Source: Strongylocentrotus droebachiensis | Lineage: Eukaryota > Echinodermata > Echinoidea > Camarodonta > Strongylocentrotidae | DNA length: 64,000 bases | Assembly (NCBI GenBank): GCA_035222895.1 | Contig: JAVYIG010000067.1 | Coordinates: 186,001-250,000 of the forward strand | Direction: 5' to 3' | Part shown: piece after piece, positions 12,199 through 25,400 of the stretch | Position numbering within the stretch: the stretch's first letter is position 1 | How the letters are laid out: each line of letters starts with the position of its first letter | Notes under the pieces: generated by a model | Told to the model about the DNA's origin: nothing | Database searches by the model: none | What the model saw: only the letters and a program-made list of their open reading frames with translations | Made by a program: the position numbers and the translations under genes

Positions 12199-15100
12199 GT
12201 GCTCGTTGAGTGCTCTGCGGGTGCTAGCTGATCCTGGCTCGGGGGTTATGTACAGTTCATGTAGTGGAATGTGGTGAGGTAGACGAACGAATTGCGCAAT
12301 GTATTTTAACATTCGATCACCTTGAGGCTGTTAATAATGAAAATCTATGATAAATGTAATGATTTCTTATGTTCTTTGACACGAATGAATGCAACGAAAG
12401 GTCGTTCAACCTTACATAAGCCTATAATATATTTTGGTTTCAAGCATAACACATCTGGTAACACTGACCTGGGAGAGTGTTAATCTCACATCTCTCTGCA
12501 TGGACCACTTCCAGACGTATCGTGATGATGTAATTCCATGTATTGTGAAGTTATTCACTAGTAATGTTAATTCAGATCATGGGTAGTCAAAATTATTCAT
12601 GTAAACATAGGACCTCTTTATGTTTAAAGTGGAGGCTTATATGCATGTGCATGTGTCTTGGTACAATATTCATGAATATTTAAAATGGTTGTAGGACCTA
12701 AATTGATCCATATTCTTTTACGAGAGATCATTATAGAGGTTCGTTGATCCTGGGATGGCGGGTGGGGGGGGGGGGGGGTGGAGTGGAGTGGGTTAGCCTA
12801 TTTGTTTTAATCCCTTGCAAGATTAAGGCATATAAAAGCATTACCGGTATGTATAAAACATTTAACCTACTGGCTTAGTATCGTTATATCTCTGATGAAA
12901 ATTTGTGCTTTGTTTTGATGCAATAAGTCCATTTGATTTAGAAAGGCTCAGAATGTCAAGGGAAAAAGTGGGATTCCAGAGTGCAAAAACAACACCACCA
13001 TCTTTTCATATTCCTTACCACACACACCATAGTAGCTCTTGGCATTTTTGTCTGATTCAGTCCCGGATATACCCAATCGTTGCATGTTCATGATCTTGAG
13101 TGTGTAAGGCCTGTGATTAAAAAAATAAGAAACGGAGGAAAACCACAAGCGCCAAACAAGGTGCATGCATGTATTGTCTAACGTAGGCTGACACATGTTT
13201 AGATTTTGGGCCAAAGTGATCGATATGGGACGCGGAAATCTCGCGCTTTTGGCTGCCATTGGCCGCGTATAGAGCGGAGCCGATCGAAATGATGTTGTTT
13301 GATTTGAATATCCACCTCGAACGCTACGCTGCTCTGTCGGGCCGCTAGCCAGGTCTAGTATGCCATGCATATGATGACCGATATACTCACATGCTGCGTT
13401 GCCCTTGCTTTCCATCTGAAGGAAATACAGCTACCCTGGCTGTATACACTGGTCAATACTCAGTAGATTCGGCCAGGTCAGCTTAGCTCTTGTTTTCTTC
13501 TAAAACTAAATATAGATCAGTCCGTGAAACGACAACACTGTCTTTATTCAAATGAACCTGTCACCACCAGCTAGTTCTTGGTTATACTGCATTCCCTGAC
13601 TGGTATATACACGTCCATTTTAAATCGTTTAATCATTTACTGGGATACGTACGGGTTATGATGGTACTCTGTATTGATACTCGATCATTTGCACTTTGAA
13701 TGTAAAGCAAAATCATTAATTTCAAAGTGTAAGTTATCGTAGTATTCGATAGAATATCAGCTTCAATGTTTGATGATGAACATAATTATGCTTCTATAGT
13801 CATGAATGCTATTAACGATTCACACACGAAATTGATTTGCCATTTGAAGACGAAAAGTATGAGTCGTATATTATCCACGTTAATTTTTTTAAACGTGCTT
13901 GAAATGTTCAAATTTTCATTTCCTAATGTTATTCATTATCTACTGATGTAAAGTTACAAGTAAACCTTTTATTTTATTCATGTCATTTTCTCCATTAGAT
14001 TGTTTCAAAAATCCATGAATGAAAAAGTGAAGAAAAACAAATCAATTATAGCAGAAGTAGAACATTTTATTTTCGCGGGGGGGGGGGGGGTCCACTGGTG
14101 CATCTAGAAATTGGTAAAACATGGCGGATTTCTTGGTTATCTTCTAGGGCCTAAAACAGAGGGGGGAAGGTGGTGGGTACGTGGGCTCCATACGCCTATG
14201 AGTATGGTCATGATGGTTATGATAACAAAATCAATTGTCTAGAAGATTTAACTCAGCTCATTAGAAGAAGTACCTTGAATCTGTATCGAATTAGCCCCAA
14301 TGTGTCCCCTGCGGATGCTGACAAGGCTATCAGATGGTGGCGCCCTGCTGTTTCTACCACCTGGCCTGTAGATCTATCCAAGCAGTCAACATCTTCCGTA
14401 GATCGTATAGCTGGCTGCATGACCTATTAAGATGCAGTACATACTCCTGTATACCCTGTAATACAAAAAATGTATTAATCTATTATAATGAGATTCACGG
14501 TGACTACAAACGTTTTAATGGGGATAGTGATGATGATTGAAAATGTTGGCAGCCTGTTACTGCTTGATGAAAGAAATTTCCCTAAATTTGCAGTGGCTAT
14601 ATCGTACATACTGATTTTAAAACAAGACAACTATACTCTCTCGAATTTCATTCCGGACTACTAACAACACTTGAAAGCCTGCCATACGAATACATCGTAC
14701 CACAATAATAATGTGAACAACATTATGCAGTAGGGGTTGATTCTTCACGACTTAATGCGATTACCGGGAAGTTCCAAAACTCTATTTGCATAAAAACTTT
14801 TCTCACAATACCATAACACTTCAATATTGTCATTTAAAACATAAATAAATGTCATGATAAACTTGTGTAGACAGTTTCTATGAACCTGCTAATCGAAGAA
14901 AAAAAACCTCATTAATACCATTAGATCCAGATCTATTCTCATTAAACTAGATAGATCAATAGATACATAGATGTATTTTCACGCAGCAAGATATATTTAA
15001 GTTACAGTTATGGGATAACATTGTGAAAGAAACTGTCTAGAAACAGTTTGCAAATGTTCACATGTAGCACAAGAGTAAACTTTTTTTTTAATCATCGAAA

Positions 15101-18100
15101 TGAAAGGAAAGTGACTCAGTCTTGCTTGAAGTTTTTTGTTGTTGTGTGTAATCTACTCTTATACGCTTGGATAAAAAAAAAAAAAAAAGTATTAAAATAG
15201 TTTGTTGATGTAAATGTGGAATAAATAAACTTCAAACTTCACACTTCAAGCACATGCACTGCACAGAGAAATAGGTAAATGGGATAACATACACAAGTGG
15301 AATGAATGTTCGGTCCAAACTTAAGCTATTTCTCTGCATATTACGAATTTCAAGGAATTCCTTTTCAGGGCAGACGTTTATTTTGATATCACTCCAAACT
15401 GACCAGAACTAACTCAACCTTTCCTTTAAACCAGGACAAATACCAGAACACGAGACTATACCTTTAAGCAGTTCTCATGATCCATAGAGCTATTCTCACC
15501 TGTCTGTCATCACCGATCATCCTGGAAGAAGCACTAATGGATCGAAACTTTAATTAGGTTATCAACTGCTTTTCTTCACTGCCATAACCAGAGATAGAAG
15601 TCTGCAAGAGCGATCAAGCCTTGCTGATCGACTCAAAAACCATTTCTCCAGCACCACCACCACCAGAAGCATAGATGGTGTAGAAAAAGGAATCCAGTTG
15701 GTTCGAATTTATTTTGTGATATCAAGGAAATTAAGTTCGGTAGTAAGTCAGCTCTCTCGACAGTGTGGGTAAACGAAACAGTATGTTGTAGATCATGTCA
15801 GCTCAAATGTAATGTATTTTTGTCCAATGAAAACTTTTGAAAACACGGCTTTATTTTATATCAACTTTAAAAATTAATAAATACTTTTGAACGAGTGCAG
15901 TAACAAGTCTTGGAGATGAAAGGATATTGAAGATTATACAACCCATTTGGATGTAAAATTACGTCTAAAAAGTTGCGCTATTTTGGTGAAGAGCGTAGAC
16001 TGTTTCCTTGATAGACACGATTCATACCCTTAGAGATACAAAATAAGTTCATCAATACATCAATACACGTCACATAAACAATAATGTTGATCACCAAGGA
16101 GCCCCATAATCCGTTTATTCTGCGTTATTAAATATGTGCAATCTGAATATTGTACCCATGGTGCATCTTTATGACGTGCAAAAATAGGCAATCGAACAAT
16201 GTGTTTGATCCGCCTCGTCACGTTTTTTCATCTTTCCTTCCATCTTATTTTCCACATTCTATTCGTCAATTTTATCTCATGCTCATCGAAAGAAAAGGAT
16301 TAAGCCAAGTTCCAATCCTATGAAACAGTTCTTACGAATCCACATTTCAAAATTCAAAACAAACAGTGACGAATGACTTTATTACATTGCTCGGGATGGT
16401 ATTATCATTTCATATTTACACGGTAATTAAACACGCAATTTTCACCGAAATCGTCGAGGTTTAAAGGATGATATGAGTCCTTAACCCTCACGATCCTAAA
16501 AAGGTGCTAAAATGAAAGCAATTCACGATGGGTATCGAAGTGAAAAGAGCGGAATTCTGGAACATTAATGAGGGAATCAGCAGTCATGTGCGAAATGAAG
16601 AACGAGGCAACTGCCATTTTGAAGATCATTTGCCATCGAAGCCACGAGCAGCTGCGGCAGAGCGGAACACCAAGTGCTTTTGCAGAGTTTCGACTCGAAA
16701 AGATGTAAACTTCTCCAAATTAGAATACACAACATTGAAGTTTTCTGTTACCGCATGCACGTTTGCTTCTGAACTTGTGAAAGAAGGGCAAAAGTTGAGA
16801 ACCAAAGAAAATATCAAGGTCCTAAATTTTTTAGAATAAAACAAATGTAGTGTTTCTGATTTTGTATGCAACCTTTCAATCTTCCCGGTATGTGTCTGTT
16901 CCGAAGAAAAAAAGGGCCGTCCAAATTGAATTCCATGTTGTGCAGAATGTTCAAGCCCTTAGGAAATGTTCTTCGCACCTTGCGATATTATATGTGGGTT
17001 ATCACGTGACCTCTGAGACTGTAGAGGAAAGGACCAGGATGGATGGTTTGTGACACGTCTTCTAACCTTGACTTTTATCGTGTTTATGGGATGAGGGGGT
17101 CCACGAGGCATGAAGAGAGGGGCATATGGAAGCACACATGCATGGAGAGATCGAGACGTGACTATAGGATGGCCGCAAGGGAAGTGTGAAGTGATAAATT
17201 TCTGGTTTACTGCCAGCAAATTCTAAAACGAATGAAAATGGGGTTTTACACGATTAAGATATCAACACAATCATTGATATAATCAACTCTATAAAAGTTG
17301 AAAAGCGAGAAGGTTATAATAGGCCTACATACCTGTACAATTTTCATTCCTCCCATTCATTTTTGCACATTTTGCTTAGCGCCGTCTCAACGCCATTTTA
17401 TGATTGTGGGTCAATTTTGTATCCAGTAGTCTAAAGCAAAAATGGACGCATTAATATCATACTAAACAAATAATACTATTACTCATTACACATGTTGATA
17501 GTTTCGCAATAACACTTTACTGTCTTTGATATGTTAAATCCCTATTGATTGATTTTCTCTTCTGTCCAAGTCACAGTACTTTTTTCGTTGTAGGTGCTTT
17601 GTAGTCCCATGTAGCTCTTGCGCCTCAGGTCATAATGCATTGATTAATTTTGTAAGATCGTTTCACCACTGTTCAACCAGCAAATTCCCAATGTTTTCAA
17701 GTGATACTGATCGATGCATTAGAAATAGATCACCCCTTCCTTCAAAAGACATACACACACGCCTCATTCCTTTCCAAGCGCATCGAAATCCAGAGATGAT
17801 CGACTTGTCTTGCAGACTTCTCTTTAGATGCATTGCATCTTCACGGTCCTTGCCTTTCTGTAGTCCCAATATATATCCTGCAATTGTTTGTCGAACAGTT
17901 TTTGAACGCTTCATTTGACGACAGAAGACAATTTCTTCGTCTTCTTGAGTGACTGATCTTTTAATGGATAACGATCAATACATAGTAACGACCCTGTTAA
18001 TATTTTAACAGGTCGAGTCATTGGAAGAATATTACTACGCAGAAGATTATGTGGATAAATAGGCACAAACCCTGTGACTTAACCGAGTTGTACTTTTACG

Positions 18101-19338
18101 AAAGCGGATAGTTAAGAAAACGAATAGCTGCAATCATATTGAAATATATTCCAGCGCTTGTAATAGTTTTTTGGCTAGCGATCGATTCCACGTAGCAAGT
18201 AATTATTAGTCATCAGATGATTATTGATATCGATTGGATGAAGTGGAGTTGTGAAGACCATGGCGCCCGTTTAATAGGATCGCAATTTGCATTCCGTGTT
18301 ATTCTTTCTAATCACAACAAGCAAGTTGGTAGTGGTTTTATTCTAAAACAGAAACGAACATTAACTTTGAAACTAAAGTTGCCATTAAGTAGCCTTCTCA
18401 TGTAGAATTTTTTTTTAAATTGTATTTTTGGTCTTTCGAAAAAGGGCTTTCTGATGATACATGTACTTGCTAAAATACATTTTACGGCAATATTTAAGGT
18501 CAATGCCTCGCAAGCTAACATCCTAAGGAGTGGCCTTATTTCAGATAATTTCTGAGTCACCCCATCCCAACCTGAATCTGACAAAATGCTTAATGATGGC
18601 AATTCTATATTATGTAGAAACAAGTTTGAAATTTACCATACCGGGGTCAAGGTTAAATCTCGTCATTGCCTGCTAGATTCTTGGAAATGAAGCACTCATG
18701 ACGACATCTGTTCGGGGCCAGAAAGGCGTTAGCCCATATGCAAAAACACAGAGTTAACGCCGTTATGGCACCAGACGTAAGAGCATTTGCCTTGATAAAT
18801 GAATGTGTAAAGGGAGGACCCGTAAGACGTAGAAAGGTTGGGGTTGGGTGAATCAGCGGGCTCGGTTGATGCTGTGACAGATCGCATCTCACTACCGTTT
18901 ATGAGAATAACCTCAAACTGTGTACAATGATGGACCACCGCCGTGGCGCTGCAGACTGGTTCCAATATCACTTCTGCACCGTGACTGTTGCATTAGAAAG
19001 CCGGTGTGTATACTGCAGATATAGAAGCTATAGTGGTTAAAATTGATAACATTCTGAATCAAACGACGCTGCGCCGTACAACTACATAATATGGATAAAT
19101 CTTTACAGGGACCAGTTCTATGATATGCCATGTACATTCTGCCGTTTTCTTTTACTTACGGATCTCATGGATAACTTAACAACACGCCTGTATAAGACCA
19201 TGTTGGAGAAGAATTTGAAGTAATGTGTTTCTATTGGTTTATACATCTGGATATGAACGTATAATGGAATATATACTACCTGGAATACTATTTGACACAT
19301 GGTTTAATTTATCGCCTCATATTGTTTTGTTCTTGCAG

Positions 19339-19436
19339 GGCTGGACTCACTTTGCGGCCAACCAATAAGGATATGCCGAAACACATCGACCAGCGGAGAT
19401 AGACCAGGAAGGACAGGAACTACGTTCAGCTTGATC
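19339..19436 (+). other. 5' UTR part of the first coding exon, with an upstream splice acceptor
   Basis: TTGTTTTGTTCTTGCAG ending at 19338 is a strong pyrimidine-rich 3' splice site 98 bases before the initiator ATG. It suggests that coding exon 1 is joined to an upstream non-coding exon. No ATG out of frame with a long open frame lies between. Alternatively transcription starts inside this region and the acceptor is fortuitous. Confidence 0.5.
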
Positions 19437-19482
19437 ATGAAATCCTTTCTAGTAGCCATCATGATCCTCGCCTTTGCACAAG
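19437..19482 (+). CDS. nAChR exon 1: signal peptide
   Basis: ATG at 19437 opens [15 protein letters not shown] followed by a split Gly codon, then GTAAGA. A Lys next to Met and a run of aliphatic residues give a classic secretory signal peptide. The exon ends in phase 1, and one G joins GA of exon 2 to give Gly16. This ATG is chosen because it is the only one in frame that provides a signal sequence before the phase 1 donor. Being only 15 codons long, it is easy for gene predictors to miss. Confidence 0.85.
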
Positions 19483-22400
19483 GTAAGATAGAAAGGTTAA
19501 CTAGATTAGTTTACTAGTTCACTAGATTAGTTAAGTAGATTTTGATATATTGAGGTGTTTTTTTAAGGACTAAATGAATGGTTTATGACAGTGGCGTATC
19601 CACAAATTGATAATGAGGGGGCGGCGGATTCTGCCCTTATCAGCCAGGTTCCGTGACCCACTATACAAATGTTATTGAATTTTTGTCATGGGCCTTCAAA
19701 CGGACGGGGTGGTTATACCGGCTACACACTGCAATGTTGGATACACCACTGTATGGTAGAAAGAGCTATAATATGTTTTGGGTTTCGATAGATACTTTCG
19801 AACGACCATCAAAATAGCTTTGACAAAAATTAATGAGCCCCTAGCAACAACTAGGTAATTTCTTGACGAGAGAACTGATGGTTATGCCCCTAATAGTTAG
19901 TCACATTTAATGGAAAGACCTAGCGCGCAAAAAACACTCAAGACACGCAAAAAGGATTATATATGCGTGGTCTATTTAATATACTGTTGTAGTGGCCGAC
20001 AGCTATTATGTTGCTACCCTTAATATTCGAAACACGTGCATGCCGTCTCAGAAAAGGAGGCGATCGTTAGACAACCATTACGGACTTCTGCAACCTTGGA
20101 ATGTAATAGAGCATGGTCGTTCGCAAGATGTTTCCACAAGACACACCACTTTTCTTATTTACTTTTGATTGTTTCATCCACCACGCTTCGAGCAAAACCC
20201 CATTGCCTTCGTCTATATCACAAACACACTAAATGACCGATAGCGCTCCGCATATATGGCGAAACATTTGTAGTGACGTCATTGGATTAGTCAAATAGAT
20301 TCTTTCCTTTTTCTTTATGAGCAGGTATGTGGGAGAGAGGGTTCAATGTAAAATTACAGACCGTAGCTTTCATTTCCTTTCTACCTCGCGTCCAGGGTAC
20401 CAAAATTCATTACTAAAGGCACAACCAATATACCAAATATAACCTTAACACGTAATGTGATCTTACAGCAAGTGTGGAGGTCCATTACGACGGGAATACA
20501 ATTTCTTTCTAGTCGATTGTTTTGTACTGGAATAAAAATGTTCTGGATGCCCCTAGTTTACATTTATGCATTTCCCCAAGACCTCTGAACAATTCGATTT
20601 GTCGTATTTACCTTTCAACCAAATGGTCAATTGTACATTTTGCAAAATGTAAGTCTAGAAAAGCTGGAAGTGCAGCGATGGATGGTCCAAAAAACAAAAA
20701 CGAATAGACAATAAGGTGAAATACATAGATCTAATTTGAATGGTGGTATCAATCTAAATCTTCACATCACACGGGGAATATTTGTTTAAAAAATTCATTG
20801 TTTCAAAACAAGTAAGTCATGTACTTACCCCCCCCCCCCCCTCCTGTCGCAGAGAGAGTGCGTAACATATTTTTTGTCATCATTTCATTATTTTTCGTGG
20901 CACTTTTTATGCACACAAACATGAAGTTCATATGAGCTATTACGGATTCTCATTAAGATGACACATTTTGTTCCTTTCAATATTATATGAAAGATTAAAT
21001 ATTTCGAAAATGTTGATTTCCATCCCGAATTTCCATCCCGAAAAAATATATCACAATATGTTTTATATCCCACCGTGCCAGAGCAACGTGACATAAACAA
21101 TGTGCACCTTTCTATTACCATCTGCCGACCAACTGGTATATAGTTATGAAAAGATAATGATGTAGTGTTATTATGAGGCGAAGAAATTGTTCAGTTAGTT
21201 CTATAGCTAGCAGCGAGATGTGTGAGGAACAAATACTTTTTACTTTTTATTTCAATTTCTTGAAATATCAATATCAAGCAATGTTGCATCTTCGATATGA
21301 TTTTTCAAACCCACTCATCTAAAATAAAATTGGATGGATCATCGACAGATAAAATAAAAAAGTTGCAGGGCAAGAATGGCTGACACAATTCATACAATTG
21401 CGATGTTGGAATGTCCTCTGGTAAGAGCCATGAACATTCAACATGCCTCCCACAGGCAAGCATATATCGCCATGTTTAATTAACATGACGCTTTAGCATT
21501 TGACTCATGCATCCGTCTTATTCCTGGTAAATAAAATCCCCCGTGGTGTTCTGATATCCTTCGGAGATTCCGCGTCTCTGCGGCGAGTCCCTCGATACTC
21601 ACTGGCTATCATGGAGTAGAGAAGGGGCTGGGGAAAGGGACCCTCAAACCCCCTTCGATTTAATCGGCACTTAAAACAGGACAAACATGAGTATTTGGAA
21701 ATGAGAGATCGGGGAGGAATAATGGCGCCATCAGAATCGTCTTCACAGAGGCGTTTCAAGGATGTCCTTCAGAAATGCCCGGTATATGCATGGTCACAAT
21801 ATAGAAAAACGCCCCTCCTCGATGATTCGTTGCAAACATTAACCATGTTACTCATACCTCATTAAATGTCACATTTACAAACAAGATGTCTGTTGTTAAG
21901 AAGTGACAGTCATGTCATTTCTAATAGAAATATCTCCACACATGTAATACATTGACTGGATTAGTGATATGATACTGAAGCTGCGGTAGAGCCCTTTCGT
22001 TTGATTGGGATTCACATTGTTTGGGGATGAAATAAGAGAGTTCTACTGCGGGGGATGACTGTCAAAATCATTTTAAACTAAATCAAACAGACATGCTTCT
22101 AATGAAAGCGAAGTTTACATCATGTCCTACACTGTTGTTACATCACACTTGGTCATAACCCCACAAGAAGAAATTACGATGGTGATGGATGACGAAAAGC
22201 AGGCAGAGCTGTTTCGGAATATCATGTATCTATCTACTGAACGATAACAGGTTTAGCATATAATCAACATGATGTTTATGGTACTTTACATGATGCCGGC
22301 CATGATGGACTACCCCACAGAGAAATCTGACTTTAAAACATTTTGGCGCCTGAAAAAGCTCACATTAAAAGCGAAGCAGTTGCAATCAACTGTCGTCTCA

Positions 22401-25400
22401 TTTTTTAAATTTGAAAATCCACTTAACCTTTTGTTCCAATTTTATGACACTTGCCTTCTCAGAAAGGAAAAGCTCTTAATTGTCTTATGCAAAATAGCTA
22501 TCGATATTGTGAAAAACTTGAAGATTGAATTAAGGTAAAGAAATAGGCGAATTGAACATTAAAACAGAGATCGAAAGAAATATGTAGTTTTAATATTTTA
22601 AACAAGCTAAACATGGTAAGGAAACAATAAACTATTTTTCATTCTCTTACTATTTGTCATCCCATCTCATAATTTTATCGCTATATAGCCCCATGCAACC
22701 ATTTACGATTATTCATGTTTATAGTCCTCTTTATGCTAAGGAACACAAAACTACATGTATGTGATGACGAAATTGTATGCAAGCGTGGCTTAAGGCAAAC
22801 GCTGCTACGTATATTTACATTTAAATTGTGTTATTTCAGCGAGATTGCGGTAATACAGAGCGCTCCGAGCTTTATATATTTTGTGTTTTCTTAGGTCAAG
22901 GGCATGATTGTTCAGTTCGTTTAAATATGCTATCCATATATCTAATACATCTAGTTGATGAAAATCATAGGGATGTTCTATCATCTTTAAACAACCTATG
23001 GAAACTGTGTAATTTTGGATAGACGTACCAACATTAATACTTTGAATAGTATTGCTGTTATTTCCGAGTTTCCAGTGGTTATTTGTCTCAGAATACAATG
23101 TAGCATGTTCGTGCTTTGCACCTTTCGGTGGCACCCGAATTATGAATTGATTTGAAAGGAACGCAGGTATACAGATATATTTAGGTTTATGAGAAGACAA
23201 AAAAGATGAATTGGCATATAGCATATATCCTGTCGGGGAATCGTAATTTAGAAAAACCAAACAAGTTAGTAATAGCATTCTTCATCAGCAACTTTAAGGC
23301 GAAACAATTTTAAAATTCAAAATCCGTTTCTGACGCAGACGTTTACCAGCGCTACTTCTGGCTCTGGTATGAATGTTTAATCATTGAATGTGGAATAGAA
23401 CCCCATCCAATAAATATCAAATATTCATCGTAGAATAGGAGTGTCTGTTGTGTATTTTTATGATAGGGTATGTAGGTTAAATATTAAGTCATGCTAAGTA
23501 ATCATATTCAGTAGAGACTATGCGGAATGGAATTACACACGATACATATCAAGTGTACATTGTTAAACACCAACTTTTATTGCGCAGGGTTACCATAACG
23601 GCTAAATATTGGTCGAAAAAATACGTGTTATGTACCAGCCTAACATTATTAGACACGGCAGTTTCTAGTGCATACATAGGGCGATGATGGAATACTGTGA
23701 ATGAACAATGTTTGTTGCTCAGACTTATTCCAGAGAAGAGTGTATTTTAAAATGACCTTGCGTATGAATAGCCATGAAAATTTGAATTATCTATTTATGA
23801 ACGCAACGATTAACTCTTTGAGTACAACTGATTAGGGTACATGATCCAACCGTAATGCAAAATAATACCCAATCCTTACTAGTCTCTCCATTGTAGCAAG
23901 GATTACGTCTGACCTCAGATTAACAGTCTTTACATAATGACATTGTATCGAGGTCTGGCGGATAAATCACTGGAACTGGGTCCGGGGTTCAAATCCCATC
24001 GGTGTCACTTTAAATGGAAAGTTCTTAATTTACATTTAACACTGACTACAAACCCAGGAAAAAATGAGAAAGTCGGAGAATGCAAATCGATATTGTTACA
24101 GTATTTGAATATTCGAAATCTTCACCCGATTGTATTTTACCCAACATAAAGAAACGATGAATCCTATGAATCTACCAACTTCATAAAATAATAGTTTCCA
24201 TTTACTTTTCATGAAAACAAAATGAGCTAAGAATAATAATAATAATAATATACAATATTTACAAGGCACTTAAAGGCGGTCCGTACTATTTGGCTAGGAG
24301 GGATTAGACAACCAAGGGTGGTCACTGACAGGTGGCTATCTCATCAACTCAGCTCTCAATTAACATAAGAAAGAGAGGATCACTGGGGACCAATGGTCAC
24401 CGATTAGGTATTGTTTTCTATATAGAGGGAGCAAGTAGCTACAAGTAGTACAGTGGGGCTTTAATACTGGTGTTTCTAAGCGCACCATAATCTGACTAAA
24501 AAATTATTTACCAAAAGTTATAATAAACACACAACTTATACATCTGTTCTTTATTCAATAAATCATGCATACATAATAATACAAATTAAGAGTGAGATCA
24601 AACATACATACAAGAGGTCAAACATAGGATCTAACATAGGATCGAACAAACAAGAAATAAGACGGTGTGCACCTCCTTTGACCGACTCAGAACTGCAGAA
24701 TATTATTTATGAATTAAAAAGGTGCGTTTTCAGCAAGGACTTAAATTGGTCAAGAGAATGAATATTATGAAAGTGCGCTGGTAATTTATTCCAAAGGATA
24801 GGGGCATTTACTGAGAAAGCTCGATCGCTATATTTGTAACGGTACGAGGTCCGAGGGTTAACTGCAAGGTTGATGATGATCGAAGAGGTCTTAAAGAACT
24901 AGAAGAACGTAAGGAAATCAAATCTGAAAGATAGGAATGTGCATACATGTCTATTACAAGACGTATAGTTTCAATATAACTTGGGCATTTCATGAAAACT
25001 ATTTAGAATTAATTGTCTTGATTTAGGTAACGAACACAGTAAGCGAGCGGGTAACTCTTTATGAGAACGTCTAGTTTTAAAGCTCGTTTTGGGCACATTT
25101 CGCAGAAAATACAAGTGCCCAATTAAATGGCTAACTTATTTATCCTATGGAGTTCACATTGTGACAGAAATTCACTGCACTCCGAGAGCGGCCTGTTTAA
25201 ATGAAATCAGACATGCAACCTAATTTACAATAAATGACAATGCCCTGCTTCTGTCGGTTCTCATTATTCTGATACTTTTCACCAAAGAGACACTCTCGAA
25301 TCCTTGAACCATTTTGTATCCTCCTCTCTGCTTAGCCTCGGGTGGGGGAGGCTTCGAGGTGCTGGCATAGACATTGTCTATTTTTTTTTAAAATGAAAAT

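Larger units (their letters stand above)
1..19338. other. 5' flank of the receptor gene, no gene recognised
   Basis: I see no coding exon with recognisable protein similarity on either strand in this stretch. Open frames are short (155 codons at most) and lack domain signatures. What it does hold is repeats: a SINE/LINE-like 3' tail near 2.9 kb, GA runs near 3.9 and 9.5 kb, G or C homopolymers near 7.06, 9.17, 9.54, 10.57, 12.76 and 14.08 kb, a tandem duplication at 9.6 kb and a MITE-like element at 10.4 kb. A promoter or non-coding first exon of the downstream receptor gene could lie here, because a good splice acceptor precedes the coding start at 19339, but I cannot place it. Confidence 0.5.

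Noticed and set aside
12948-13415. 155-codon minus-strand open frame
   Set aside because: Starts in a GC-richer patch by chance; composition is mixed and no motif is recognised.
16528-16839. 103-codon + frame
   Set aside because: No motif recognised and overlapping minus-strand frame of similar length; likely chance.
22805-23278. 157-codon minus-strand open frame in receptor intron 1
   Set aside because: No recognisable domain, no promoter or splice context, and high Asn/Tyr/Ile content as expected from AT-rich DNA. Could be a decayed element, but I cannot support a gene.
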